Below are positions 36,257 to 49,205 of a DNA stretch of 64,000 nucleotides, in pieces. Source of the DNA: Gossypium raimondii (taxonomy: Eukaryota > Streptophyta > Magnoliopsida > Malvales > Malvaceae); contig NC_068569.1 in assembly GCF_025698545.1 (NCBI RefSeq), positions 20,522,001 through 20,586,000 on the forward strand, read 5' to 3'. A model generated the notes under the pieces. The model was not told the origin of the DNA. It saw only the letters and a program-made list of their open reading frames with translations, and did not search any database. The stretch's first letter is position 1, and each line of letters opens with the position of its first letter. Both the position numbers and the translations under genes were made by a program.

Positions 36257-37995
36257 GGCCTTGTTTGATGAACTCTGAAAAAATTAAATTAATTGAAAAT
36301 TAATTTTTTCAATTATTTAATTTTTGCTCTGTTTGATAATTCAAAACTAAAGCAATTTGATAGAATTTTTTCTAAAAAAGTGTCAAAAATAATAAGTAGA
36401 TAAGAACCATTTATCACTTAATGGAGAATATTTTCAATTATTTCAATTTTACTTTACTTATTTTAATGTTATATTATCCTATAAAAACTTTGCATTTAAA
36501 ATTTAAAATTTTGTTTAGAATAAAATGAAATGTTTAAAAATAAGGATAAAATGTAGAATATATATTTTTACAATTTAAAATTTATATTTATCAAACAATA
36601 TAATTATATTTAGTAATTAATTTTAAGTAATATATCAAACCGATGTCCGCTAAACTAATTAATAAATTGACTTAGGCAAGTACACTTATTAATTAATATT
36701 AATAGTATAGCTTTGGTGAGGACATATATTGTTCCCTCGAGGATTAAAATTACTAGTAATTATCACCTTTTATTATTTAACCTAATAATTCAAATGATTG
36801 ATTAAAATTAAATCAAACTAGATAAATTAACTAATTAATGCACCAAAGAATGAAATACAAAAACAATCAAGTATTAACCAAGTAACAAAGCAATACCTAG
36901 GTAAGAATTCACCTAGATTTCATCTATAATTCTTAATCAAATTTATGCATTTTATTTTCGAGCTCTTTGATCCATAGAAATCCTTAATTTATGCTAATAT
37001 CTCTTTCAAGCATAAGAGCAACTAACTCTAGGTTGATTAATTGAAATTTATTTTAAATTAAAATCTCTATTATTGCATTAATTTATTTTATGGGTCCCTT
37101 ATTAGATTTGACTCTAATTCAATGATTTATGTTATCCTATTTCTAAGATTACGTGCAACTCTATTCAATTATACAAGATTTAATCACAAAAGGTCTATTC
37201 AACCTTAGAATTATGTATATCAAATATGAATTAACAGTCTAGAATTGCTAACCCAAGAATAATAAAGCATTCATAATTGAAAATGAGGAGACTAAGGTTT
37301 TATTGCAAAAAAAAAAAAAAAGAAATCAAACACTAGAATTCATCCTAGGGTTCATCTCCCCTAAGTATTAAGATATGGTTCTTAATGGTAAGAGTAAACA
37401 CCAAAAATACAATATAACCACTAGAATAAAAGAAATCCATGATAACTCCCTTGGAAATCAACTTGAACTCTTGAATCCTGGTGGAACATTGCTTGAAAAT
37501 TGGCTTCAATGGTGTTCTCAAGGTAATTTCATGCTTTCTTTTGGTGGCTACTTCTTTTCTATCTTATTTCCCTATTTATATCCTTTTAAAGTGCTAAAAA
37601 CCCTTAAAATTGTAACTTTCAGCCATTAGCACACAAAAATCCCGAGATCGACACACCTTGACACGACTGTATGGGTTGCCTGTGTGAGAATCTATTGTAT
37701 GTGTACAACTTTTGAAATGCTGCAATGTTCTAATTTCCACCGTTTTTCACTTTGATTGCTCCCAAGTACCTTATTAAGCATCAAAACATTAATATAAAGG
37801 ATTAGGAGTATATATTTCATAGTTAATGCCACACAATCATCCAAAATTGCACTAAGAATGAGGCTAAAATATGTTACTTTTAACACTTATCACAAACAAA
37901 TTTTATAACTTAAATTTAGTACTTAAATTTTCAATACTTAATTTTTCAACACTTACTTTTTTGGCACCTAATTTTTCAGTTTATCAAACAACACC
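36257..37995. mobile_element. Non-autonomous Harbinger-like element with a nested repeat
   Basis: Terminal inverted repeats GGCCTTGTTTGATGAAC (36257) and, as the reverse complement of the right end, GGTGTTGTTTGATAAAC (14 of 17 matching), flanked by TTA on both sides (36254-36256 and 37996-37998). Sub-terminal DNA is AT-rich (GAAAAATTAA-like). No transposase. The middle part (about 36640-37900) differs in character and is probably a second insertion. Confidence 0.65.
36640..37900. repeat. Unclassified non-coding repeat, copy 1
   Basis: It includes a GGCAAGTACACTTATTAA..CCCTCGAGGATT segment at its left and CCCGAGATCGACACACCTTG on the right. The same overall progression appears at 47105-48071 plus 50669-51070: a short spacer, TCTAGGTTGATTAATT-like or CTCCTAGGTTAATG blocks, a TTATATA segment, then AAAGTGC. 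No coding capacity or clean termini. Confidence 0.35.
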
Positions 37996-38008
37996 TTAGT
38001 GTTATAGT

Positions 38009-41000
38009 TGTTGTGGTGCCCCAAACCCGATCGGGACGGTCCAACCCGAATTTCAAATGTCACATTAGCCACCTAAATGACTCTCTGTTTAAACCACCAC
38101 AAAACACACCAACCGACCAATTACATCACACAATTAATCATGGAATATTTAATAAAAACATAATACCATACTTCCGTTGCGCTACTCTGATCAACAATCT
38201 ACAATAAGACTAATTCATAATTTAATATTTAATAGACAATTACCTCGAAAACTTTAGTTAAACATACATACATGCAGTAGGATATTTTTAAAAAGGCTAT
38301 ATCTGTAGGGACTTGAAAAACCATTTAGTTTAAAAACATATAGTTAGATTTAAAACGTAATATATAGTAATATGTTGGAAAAACTCCAATTCATAAAGTT
38401 TAACATTAGTATTGTAAGATTTAACGATAAGTCTTATTTTGGAAATTTTATTAAAGCATCTCACACAACCTCATAACATTATTAATTAATTAGTTAGCAG
38501 ACATTTAACAATTTACATGACTTAACCAAATTCTATGTTACAGCTCAAGCATACCAAACACATGTTTGTATCCAAATCACACATAAAACATCTAAGGCTT
38601 ACCTCGATGTCTAGGGACTATTCAACCTGCACTTACAAGTTAGTTGAACAGTTATTCGAATAGTTATTGAAACCAGTTGTCAAACAATCATAATCCATCA
38701 ATCAATCATCTATCTAACACAATGATAAAAGTTTTAAACCAAACAATTACATAGTCTATAGTGTCCAATTACAACATCCCATAACTTGGTTCCATATTGC
38801 CTTCTTTACTGGATTTGGGAACACAACAACATACCCAAGTATAGCCTCGATTTGGATCACTTGGATGACTCACTCCTACACCTCTTCACAAGATAAGTCA
38901 TTGTAATATTAAAAGGGTAGATGAGCTTATGAAAGCTCAGTAAGTGCCCAAACATACTACAAATAAACATATCGGTTAGGTTAAAAGGTGACAAACAATA
39001 ATGATTCACATATTATTGCAATCTACACAAAATAGTATCTCACACGACAGAACAATTCTTATACAATAAGCAGTGTACATATAATAAGTAATTCGCATAA
39101 AATGGGCAGATAACATAAATTATCAATTCGCACCAAACACCTGTTCATATGAAATAACAATTCTTACCAAATGGCAGCTCATGCAAAACAATAGTTCATA
39201 TGAAATATCAGTTCATACTGAATAACAATTCATGCAAAATAACAGTTCATGCTCCATCGTAACTCATTTATCTCAAATAATGATAAATTGACATTTTTGT
39301 GATTATGAAACTTATAGGGGACTCTATCACCACCTATAAGTAGACTCTATAACCACACAATGGATAAACGGATCTCCAAAACAAACCACATAACTCATAA
39401 AGTCGTACGCTATCTCCATGTAAGTGTAGCACGTATGCTCACACTCTCCAAACACACCACACTATGTCCAGTGAATGGAGCTATGCTCAACATTCCTTTA
39501 TCTCTCCAATGCATCTCCGGGCCACAATGCCTATCGTAATAAAAAAGGGTGAGTACTCACAATCCTATGACATGCCAACTATATCCAATGGTTCCATAAG
39601 GTCACAATGCTAAAATATCTCTTTAACACATTCACAATATTTAGTATAATAGAGCTCACACAATATAACACAGTTCGCAATTCACAATTCGCAATAGAGC
39701 ATGGTTCGCAAGTAATATTACCTCCATGGAACATATATTGCATTCATAATCACAGTTCATATATCATTCATGACATAGCTCACATAAGTCATTGTTCTCA
39801 TATTTTATTTAGCATAGGGCACTCAATAGCTCAGTTTACATGCAATACAACTCAAAATCTCACAATATACAGTTTGACAAAATACATCTCACCATATTAA
39901 TACAAATCACCAAATTAACACAGTTCACCATAATAATATAATTCACCAAGTTAACATGGTTCACAATATAACACAATACAAAAATATAATTGGCTCGCAT
40001 TACAGTTGAACTTGCACTTAGCATTTCACAATAGTATAATTTTGCACTAATCAAAGCTTGCAATATCGTAAAACTCATAATTCACTTAAGGGTTCGTGCA
40101 TGCATAAATGTGCATTATCATTAAAATTCGCATATTATAGAAGTCCATATTATATTATTTATTTTAATATCCGTTTGCAAGCATTACAAAATCATATACG
40201 AATATATATTACATATATATACATATCTATTTAGTGGCCTTTGTCTCGTCAAATTTTAGCATACATTAAAAGTCTCATATTTGTATAAATTAGATAATAC
40301 AAAACCTATAAACACATATATATTATATATAATAAAACCCACACATATAATATATGTATTCAACCCCACACGTTTATATATATGTATATTACCAGAACCC
40401 ATTAATATATATACTATATATAAAATAAAGCCCATGTATATATATCATAAGTTCATGCATTTTTTTCACCATTAAAATCGCACAGTGTATATACTCAACG
40501 ATTCAACCAAAATTGTAAGGATTTGCACGAGGAAGAAGTCAAGGTTCGCATACCATAAGTGGGGTTCACATATGTTACCTTCGCCTATGTATTGGAGTTT
40601 AAATGTAGTATATCAAACCACTCACCTTAGCAACCATTGCTTCAACTACCATGCTCAAGTAAGCTTCTATTTGCCTTTGTCCATGGTTGTAAAGGCTCCC
40701 AAATGAATTGACGCTTTTCATACACATCAAACACATTACAAAGGTATTACTAACATCAACAAACACCATTAAATCATTCTAAAATCCTAGATCAAAGCCA
40801 ATTAACTTCTATATCGAAATTTTAACTGGTTTTATAGAAATAGGTGCTTAACCACTCAAATCTTACTTCTAAGCTTAAATTTCAACTTCATACATCCTAA
40901 ATATCATCTAATTACAAATCTAAAACATCAAATTTACCCAATTTCATGGATTTAATTTTTCCGGAAAAATCAAGCTTGTGTGATCTTTTAAAAGGGAAGA

Positions 41001-41657
41001 CATTCAATTTGCTTAAATTCATCAAAGATTTATTAAATTAAGATCAAATAATTTTAATTAGGTCAAAATGAGTTAGAAATCACTTTAACACCAAAGCTTA
41101 GTTAAGAAATACGAGATCTATCATTTTCAAGCCAAAATCAACTTAAAATCAAGTGATATATTGAGATTTGATTAAATCATTTAAATCTCAAATTGAAATA
41201 ACAACTCACTTAGTTTAATCATAAAAAGTTAGAATCTCATTTTGATTTTACAAAATCGATGAGCTATGGAGCTAATTCTAGCTAAAATATGTGAAGATCT
41301 CTTGAGGATTTTAAGGATGAAAACATGAGTTTTCTTCAAAATTGAAAAGAGATTTTGTGTTTAGAGAGCTTAGGAATAAAAAAGGATGAACTAATTTAGG
41401 AAAAAAAAATTTTGATTTGATGTTTGACAAATTTTGGAAGAAGATGAAGAATGGGAGGGAAGGAGACGTGGGGCTGTTAAATAGTCAACCCATTTTTTAA
41501 AATTGGGCCATTGCCCATTTAACCACATCGAGTTTCTTCCCTTTTTCAAATAGGTCTTTACTTTGCAATTAAAACCAAATTCAAAATTATTTTCAAATCA
41601 AGCCTCGTTTTTATATAAAATTGAACATTTCTTGAGGACTTAAATTTCGTGGGCATA
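38009..41657 (+). repeat. Old gypsy-type LTR (decayed)
   Basis: It opens TGTGGTGCCCCAAACCCGAT, a degraded version of the TGTAATRCCCCAAACCCGGC start seen at 43227 and 48072. It contains the same kind of interior: a CTCAGTAAGTGCCC segment, short repeats of TTCATATGAAATA / TTCATGCAAAATA near 39140-39260, and AT-rich ATATATA near 40200-40450. The right end is not clean; about 41657 (TTTCGTGGGCAT) is a guess at a decayed GGGCGTTACA. No coding region. Confidence 0.5.
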
Positions 41658-42930
41658 TGATAGCCTTTTGTTTTCTTCTTTGATCAGTTTTCAAATGAAT
41701 ACCAGCTCCACCCAAAGTGTTGGAAAGAAAATTAATTAAATTGGCCCCTCACGTGTGGCTTGGCGACGACAGCTTTGACACGTTGTTTCATTTTTCCAAG
41801 TCTGTTTCAGTCTTTCCTGGAAATTTAGAGACAAGTCTTGACAGTATATTTCATACTATTTCTCATTTCTCAATCAGCAGAGGGAATAATAAGTAGGTAG
41901 ACTTTGCATGAGCCGCCAGTTTCGCTCTAATTTTGCTTCTTTAACCTTTTATCTTCTTTTGAAATTTAGAAATTAGTTTTGTGATTCATCCTCATATTTT
42001 ATGAGAATGTTCAACTTTTAATAATTTATTAAAAATTAATCTTAACGAAAGAGTAACATACAGTTGTTGAAAGGTAGTCAAACTCCTGGATATCAACATG
42101 GAAATTTTAAATTAAATACAAATCTTGTTAGTTGATAATCCTTCGAGATCGTAATTAATCTCAGGACTGACCTATTCTTTTTTCCTCAATATGAAAACAA
42201 ACCCTAGAGGCAAGACTTTACCAATTGTTAGATATACATTTCATTGAACTTTAAAGGATAGCTACAAAGGATAAGTGAATTCTTATTTAAAATCTATCGA
42301 GTAGTGAAATTGTGTCCAGCAACTCAACTCCATCACCGTTAAATACAAATTAAGAAAATAAAGTAAAAGGTAAGCTTTTTTAACTTTACAAAACATTTCA
42401 CTAGCAATTTCCGATTAATCATTAAAACTAAAACTAAAACACCACTTAGCTACCCAACACAACTCCACAATTTACTCAAAACCTTTATCAATCAACACCT
42501 TTGCCCAATGCTCTGAAATAAAATATACCAAAAGATTAGAAAAAAAGTCGTATATTTTTCTTCCTATACAACACAAAGGACCTTTTCCATTAATTCCAAT
42601 AAACTAATAATTACAATTTATATTTTTGAATGGTGATTAAATTTGTATTTGATAATAAAAAACATAAAAATAATAGAGGAAATAAACTTCACAAATTCCA
42701 ATTATATATTATTATACAAATAAAAATTTGTGTTGTTTTAAAGAAATTTAAAATGATCATGATCATACTTTGTCTTTAATCAGCATTTTCTATTTTTAAT
42801 AGGGTTGACGGAGGATGGGATCTTGAAGTTTTAATGTTACTTTTACTCTCATATTAATTATTTTGATTTAAATATTATTATGTGCCAAGTTCTCCAAAAC
42901 TTAGTTTACTTTATGTTAGATACATTTTCA
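41658..42930. other. Spacer upstream of the NLR relic
   Basis: No supported feature. It includes a moderately GC-rich part at about 41730-41800 (GGCGACGACAGCTTTGACAC) that could be old promoter DNA of the NLR, which is only a guess. Confidence 0.35.
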
Positions 42931-45182
42931 ATTATTAGCCCAAAATTTAGTTATCATAATTTGCTTATAATAATGAAATCTTCTCTTTTATATTGTTGTC
43001 TGTATTTTGAAGATTATTATATTCCTAGAAAGAGATTAGTAAAATATTGGTTTTGTGATTGTTGAATGAATTTGATAGAATTAGTGAAGCTCAAATGCAA
43101 GGAAACAACATTATCAATTCTCTTCTTAGTGCATGTTTATTGGAAAGAGCTAGTGAAAGGGATGGAGAAGTTTGTGTGAAGATATATGACATGATCCGTA
43201 ACATGACTTTATGGATAGTAAGTGAGTGTAATGCCCCAAACCCGGCCTAGACGTTATGGCCGAATCTAGAGATGTTATAAATGAGGGTTTTGAAAACAGA
43301 GTCATTCGATAAATCATCCAAATTTCATAACCATTACTGAAAGCGTTAATTAATTCGTTCGCCAAAACATAATTTATAGCGAAAGTCTTAGAAATGGTTA
43401 TATTTGAAAAATCCCGTTCGTATTTTCAAAAAAAACCTTCGTTTAGTAAAAACCATGTTTTTAGCCAACCGTCGCAAATAAAAAGTTAATTTGAAAATCC
43501 GAATCCAAAATAAAACCAAACAGTCCGGAGAGTCCTTTAATTACAAAAATCCCAAAAATAATCCATAATTAAACAAAAACCATTAATTAAAAACATTTCA
43601 CAAACTTGTGGTCACTGTGAGATTCTGCCGCACCGATCCACGTCCTAAGTCTGTGGATTACCTGAACAGAATAGACAAACAGATGTGAGTTTTCGTAAAC
43701 TCAATGTGTAACCCAACAGAAGCAAACATGCAATATACACAGAAATCTCATATACAGACAGATACAGATTTGGACTTAGGTCCATGACAGATGCAAATAA
43801 CATAATTAGATAAGCAAAGTCCTACCCCCACCCTCTACACACCATCTCTGACCATCCCATCACACCATGTGGGGTTAAAAACACTCACCCATCCTTACAC
43901 ACCATATAGTGTCGATGTGACACATGTTAGACAATTTGCAAACAAGCTGCCAGAAAATAGACAAAGAGTCGTCATATAGATCACTTCCTCCACATATACA
44001 ATTCCCACCCCAATCATCAATACAAAAATATAGATACAGTAATAACATGCATAACATAACAGAACAGTCAGATATACACATAGATGTCCTACTCAGAGCA
44101 GTCTATCATAATATCAAATCACATAACCTAGGGTTTGGTTAGCCCTTACCGACCCTATGGTAGGCCCACAGTCAATCGGAATGAACCGTGTGACTTTAGA
44201 GAAAATTCCAGAATTATGGGCACACATGCCCTTGTGGCCCACACACCCAGATTGGCTTGCCCGTGTGGCCCACACGCCCAATATGGCCTATCTCGTGTGG
44301 CTCACATGACCACACTCACACTATTACACAGTCGTGTCTTGCACACGACAACACCTTCGTCAGACACATAGTCGTGTCTCGTACACTGCGAGGCACATGC
44401 CCATGTTGCGTCGACAAAATACTTTTTCAGCTTTCATCGAAACCTATTTTTCTACGTTTTGGGAATACACCTGGTTCGTTTTAGATGTTACAGCAATCCT
44501 GAGCCCTCCAAAACCTAAGAAACAGTATCCCATTCATCAATTAGCAATCAATTTACGAATCGACACATAACCCGAAATAACTCACAGAACTTATCGACAA
44601 CACGAACAACCACTAGCGCGATTTAGGGTGAATTTGGATGGGCGATTGGGTGCGGTGCGGTGCGTTTAGCTTACTTTTTGTCTCACGCTACAGTATCTAA
44701 TCTCACCGCCACCACTATTTTTACACTAACCACAGGTAAACGCACCGCCTATATAAACTCACCCTTAGGCTATCGGAGTAAAACTTCTCTGCTCACAACC
44801 TTCTCTTACACCACAAATTTGCAGAAAGCAAACCCTTATCTACTCACCAATTCGCCAAAACAAAAGGTAAAGCTCTAACCAGCGTTTTGTAAATCAAAGG
44901 TTATAGAAACCAAAATCTCACTTACCCGAATTGTACGAAGAACACCATAATATTGAGAAACAAAGATACGACAGCAGATAAAAAGAAACAGAATCGCCGG
45001 AAATGAGAGGAAGAAGAAAATGGCAGGGAACAGAGAAACTAACGTCATATTGTTTTTGGGTTCACTCCCCTATTTTTCTCCCACTAACCACTAACCCACT
45101 AACTCACAACCACCTCAGAATTTTAGCTCTACCGAAACTCTATCAGACAACCGAGAAAAAATTAACACCCTTGCTCATGCAA

Positions 45183-45232
45183 GAATTCAAACACGAGACC
45201 CCTAACACAACAACTCCTTACCACACGAACCA
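45183..45232 (-). other. tRNA-like box A/box B module 1 in LTR 43227-45440
   Basis: On the minus strand: TGGTTCGTGTGGTAAGG (A-box-like), then GTGTTTGAATTC (B-box-like), spaced about as in a tRNA gene. It has no cloverleaf, so it is not a tRNA gene. Confidence 0.45.
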
Positions 45233-45330
45233 ACAGGCTCATTCTGACATAAGTTTACTAAAGATAGTATAACCCAATCTACCAAGGATAAGACTAATAT
45301 TAGAAAAATAACAAAATTTACAAATATGAG

Positions 45331-45383
45331 ACTTGAACCCAAGACCTCAAATATACACCCACAATACTTAACCACTAAAGTAG
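45331..45383 (-). other. tRNA-like box A/box B module 2 in LTR 43227-45440
   Basis: On the minus strand: CTACTTTAGTGGTTAAGT, then TGGGTTCAAGT. The B box matches the GGTTCAANNC consensus. It is spaced about 150 bp from module 1. Confidence 0.5.
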
Positions 45384-46150
45384 ATACACACTTGTGTTAA
45401 GTATTTACAGAAACAAAAATAAATTAAGCAGGGCGTTAAAGTGAGCTTGAAGCAGAAGAGAATGAAATTTTTTGTCAAAGTCAGGGTTCAATTATTCGAA
45501 GAACTAAATGTTAGGGCATGAGAAGGTGCAGAAAGAATGTCAGCGATGAAAAATTAGATTGAAGTTCTCAAAGAAACTCCTAAATGCCCAAATCTTCGAA
45601 CTTAAAGGGCTTTATTTAGGTGGTCTACCAGAATTGAAGAGCATATATTTGGATGCCCTACCCTTCCCATGTTTGGAAATTATTTGGGTAATTAATTTAA
45701 GGCACAAATCGGAACCACTAATTTTGATTTGGGCCTCCATTAAGTAATTTTTTTTTACGTAGAAAACATATTATTTGGGTAATTAATTTTTTACCTTTAG
45801 TAAAACTATATATATTTCATATTATTTGGGTAATTTCCTCTAAAATGGTTTTTGCGTTTAAGTTTTTAGTCTAGGATTATATGTATTAAATCAAATAAAA
45901 TTATCGGGATTTTTGAAAAACTAGTTGTAATACCTAAGATTACATTTGGTTTTAAAAATATTTTATTTTAGTTATTTTTTCATTTTAAAAATTTAAAAAG
46001 GTATTTAGTGAATAAAAAATATTTTAATAATAAAAATAAAAACACAACATCCATTTTTCTATATTAGAAACATAATAAAATTTTCTACATCTATATATAT
46101 TTGAAGCAAATAATGATTTGATATTTAAAATTGTTGAAAAAAGTTATTTT

Positions 46151-46385
46151 TGTTATGAATTTTATTATTAGGTGGATGTCCATCAAGACCAAGATAAATT
46201 TTGATGTACTTTAAATTTTAATAGTCATTAGGATTAGAGTTCTATTTTATTTATACTTCTTATGTCTATAAATATAAACTTTGGAGAAGCATTGTATATT
46301 ATTCTCATTGATCAATAAAATATGCACCCTCTTTTGCTCTCCCATTTCCTTTGCTCTTTATTCTCTGTCATTTTATTTTATAATA
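46151..46385 (+). repeat. 5' LTR of the second copia element
   Basis: 235 bp, TGTTATGAATTTTATTATTA start. Contains GGTGGATGTCCATCAAGACC and a TATAAATATA TATA-like site near 46267. Confidence 0.88.
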
Positions 46386-47104
46386 CGTTATCAGTATGAT
46401 GATTCTCTCTGTCTCTCTTTTTTTTTTTTTTTCACTTCAAAATCTTTTGAAGTCGTACCACAAATCCAATTCCTCTTTCACCCTTATAACTTCATCTCGA
46501 AGATGTTCAAAGATTCAATTTCAAAATGAATCATGGTTTTTAGTCCCGATTTTTTTATTTATCATTGTACAAACATGAGTAAAGTATACATTTGGTAAGA
46601 AACTTTTATATTTTGACCATATTTTCTTTTTCAATTAAGGTATGACTACTACTAATTTTTATTTGACATAAATTTCACATTCGATGGTATTTGATTTTTG
46701 CCTCTCTAAGTTAAATTTTTTAATGTAAAAGACATATTTGTTGATTACATATGTTTGCTATTAATATGGTATATGTATTACTTTTTATAACTTATTATTT
46801 TAGGATGAATTCTCTTTGATTAGATTCAATGTTTTGTCATAAGTTATTTAATTTCTTTCATAGTTAAATTATGATTAACTTATATATCAAAATTATTAAG
46901 TGATTTTTCATGTACTCTATTAATGAATAAAATAATCATGATCCTCTTTGACTTATTGGTTTTTTTAAAAATATATATTATCTTAACGTTATTTTTATAT
47001 ATGTCATGTGAGACAATATTCGTCTCTAAATTGGTTTCCTATTTTCAGCCAACTTTTGTGGAATTATTGAATTTTAGATATTTCAATCAATTGAAAATAG
47101 TTTG

Positions 47105-48071
47105 AATTAGGTGCTTGTCGATTAAGCATTAAGAAATTATATATATTTATGATTTAAAGTAAGTGCTTGTCGATGAAACACTAAGAATTTACTTGAGTCG
47201 TACCCAAGGGATTGCAGCTTGGGAAAAACTACTATTAAGCCAATTTCCAGAAATAATTACTAATCTACTTGAGTCATGAATTAGTAGTGTTAATTTGGAA
47301 GCAAGATGATAATAATAAACCAATTAAATTTAACTAAACCTAAATGTACTCCTAGGTTAATGTATCAACTTTTCCTATAACCTAAATGTACTCCTAGGTT
47401 AATGTATCAACTTTTCCTATTCCTTGTTTCAACTACACGAGTTCCTTTAACCTAGATCCAATTGCTTTACCTAATTAACTATTAATGTAAGACTCTATTC
47501 AACCAGCTAGCCATCAACCTAGCTGCGCTTCTTGGCGTCCAACTAACCTAATGATTTGGCAAAAACTACTTATCTCTCAATGTCACAGTCCAAACCAAAT
47601 TGGGGTAAGGTTATCACGGATAGGTAATATCAATTTCGGGTTCATTCTCACCTATATGACTTCATAGGATCATCAAGCATAGGGTTTTAGGTTCTTCTTT
47701 TCCCAACCAACTGATCCGCTAAGAAACTCTACTTTCTAATCAATTAATTAGGTTAATACAATTGAAACATGAAAATATGTATATAGCACAAATTCTAATC
47801 TTTTCACAAACATTCAATTAACAATGTTAAAGGAAGAGATATAAAGAATAGACTAAAGGAAAGAGATGCTCATGGATTTCATCAATGTAAAAGTGTGACT
47901 TCGAAGCAATCTCTGCTTGCTATTGTCTAATGTCGAAATAGGATCTTTTGATTACACGAACATAATATAAACTAAGTAAAAACTAAAAACGAAATAAATA
48001 CCTAAGAATAATTTATCTCCCAAAAATTGTGTGTTTAATCTGGTTACAATGACCTTTATATAGGCTAAACT
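47105..48071. repeat. Unclassified non-coding repeat, copy 2 (left part; right part 50669-51070)
   Basis: Non-coding segment with GTGCTTGTCGATTAAGCATT at the left, a GTACCCAAGGGATTGCAGC block and a TTATATAGGCTAAACT end. The solo LTR 48072-50663 separates it from CATAATATTAAAGTGCC and the GTTGCAACATAGGTCGGTG block. Same general architecture as 36640-37900. Confidence 0.4.
47339..47420. repeat. Direct tandem duplication, 42 bp
   Basis: The block CCTAAATGTACTCCTAGG..TTTTCCTAT occurs twice head to tail with no visible mismatch, so the duplication is recent. Confidence 0.9.
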
Positions 48072-48784
48072 TGTAATACCCCAAACCCGGCCTAGACGTT
48101 ATGGCCGTATCTGGTGTGTCACATTAAAGTGTCTCTCAAGATTTAGACTTGTTGGAAAAACTCGTTTCTTAAGTTTGGAAACCTCTTTAGTAATGTTTAA
48201 TGGAACATTTAACCAAATATTTGCCTTATTAACTGCCATTTTTATATTAAGTTGATTTAAAACGCGGAAGCATTTGTTAAATCTAACGATTAAAGTTTGT
48301 GTCTTTGAAAACAATAATTATTTTGAAAACTTGTTTCGTCTAACTAGCAGTTTAAAATATAAATCAATAGCCAAATTAAAAACTTAAACCAAATTAAAGG
48401 CCTTAATGCAAAAACAAAACCCAACTTATTATTAAATTAAAAATCAAGGCTAATGTGAGCCGCAGTGATTGTGTGGCCATCTCCGAGTCCCTCGCAGCAC
48501 TGAATCGTCTAAGGCTGAAGATTACCTGCACAGTAAAAGGAAAGGGTGAGTTTACGAAACTCAGTGTGTAATCCCCTTTTAAACAATCACTATACAACAT
48601 GTAGAATCAGTTTGGGCTTGAGCCCTACACAATATCAGTACAGTGTGGGCCTTAACCTATTACAGTAATAGTGTGGGCATTAGCCCAATATAGAAATTAG
48701 TACAATGCAGTGATGTAACCCATCTCAATCCAGCCAACACACCACTCCGTACCACCAACACACCATGTGGGGATAAAATGGACC

Positions 48785-48905
48785 CACCCAGCCAACACAC
48801 CAATATCGCAGCAAAGCTGCCAGTAATAATATCATAGCAAAGCTGCCAATAACAGTAACGCATCAAAGCTGCCAGTGACAGTATATGTGGCAAAGCCACC
48901 AGTAC
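48785..48905. repeat. Short tandem repeat, AGCAAAGCTGCCAGTAA-type
   Basis: About four copies of a ~30-bp unit around GCAAAGCTGCCA, diverged, within the solo LTR. Confidence 0.75.
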
Positions 48906-49039
48906 AGTATACTTCCCTTATATCAGAATCCCAACCCATGTAGTATGTCATGTCATAAATCATACGTGTATGCAGTATGTCATATTCAGTAACAGTCATG
49001 TATATATATCATAGAGCAGATCAGTCATACACATATTTC

Positions 49040-49205
49040 AACTCCTAGGGGTACAACAGTCATTTTACCCAATAGGGGTATTTCGGTCATTTTACCATTC
49101 GAAGGTATTTTGGTCATTTTACCCTATGGGGGTATTTCGGTAATTTTACCCTTCGAGGGTATTTCGGTAATTTTTACCCTTCGAGGGTATTTCAGTACTT
49201 TTTTA
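49040..49205. repeat. Short tandem repeat, GGGGTATTTCGGTCATTTTA-type
   Basis: About six copies of a 26-30-bp unit: GGGGTATTTCGGTCATTTTA, with GAGGGTATTTCGGTAATTT variants. Unit boundaries are blurred by 1-2 base changes. Confidence 0.8.

Larger units (their letters stand above)
43227..45440 (+). mobile_element. Solo gypsy LTR inserted in the NLR relic
   Basis: 2214 bp, starting TGTAATGCCCCAAACCCGGC and ending GGGCGTTAAA (a decayed GTTACA). Both sides carry GTGAG (43222-43226 and 45441-45445). No coding. It contains the CCCGTGTGGCCCACACGCCC-type block (about 44220-44400) and two antisense tRNA-like modules near its right end. Confidence 0.85.
42936..45747 (+). pseudogene. CC-NBS-LRR (RPS2/RPS5-type NLR) disease-resistance pseudogene
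   Basis: NLRs detect pathogen effectors inside the cell. What remains starts in the ARC2 part of NB-ARC: PKFSYHNL, SSLLYCCLYFEDYYIPRKR, LVKYWF, then a frameshift near 43050 into NEFDRISEAQMQGNNIINSL, LLSACLLE and an MHD-region KIYDMIRNMTLWIVSE. A solo LTR (43227-45440, TSD GTGAG) interrupts at WIVSE. The reading continues LEAEENEIF, a frameshift in a T run, VKVRVQLFEELNVRA, TGA where Trp is expected, ERMSAMKN and TAG where Gln is expected. It then jumps near 45597 to a C-terminal LRR piece: LYLGGLPELKSIYLDALPFP. The P-loop, kinase-2 and nearly all LRRs are missing. Family level is firm. Confidence 0.85.
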
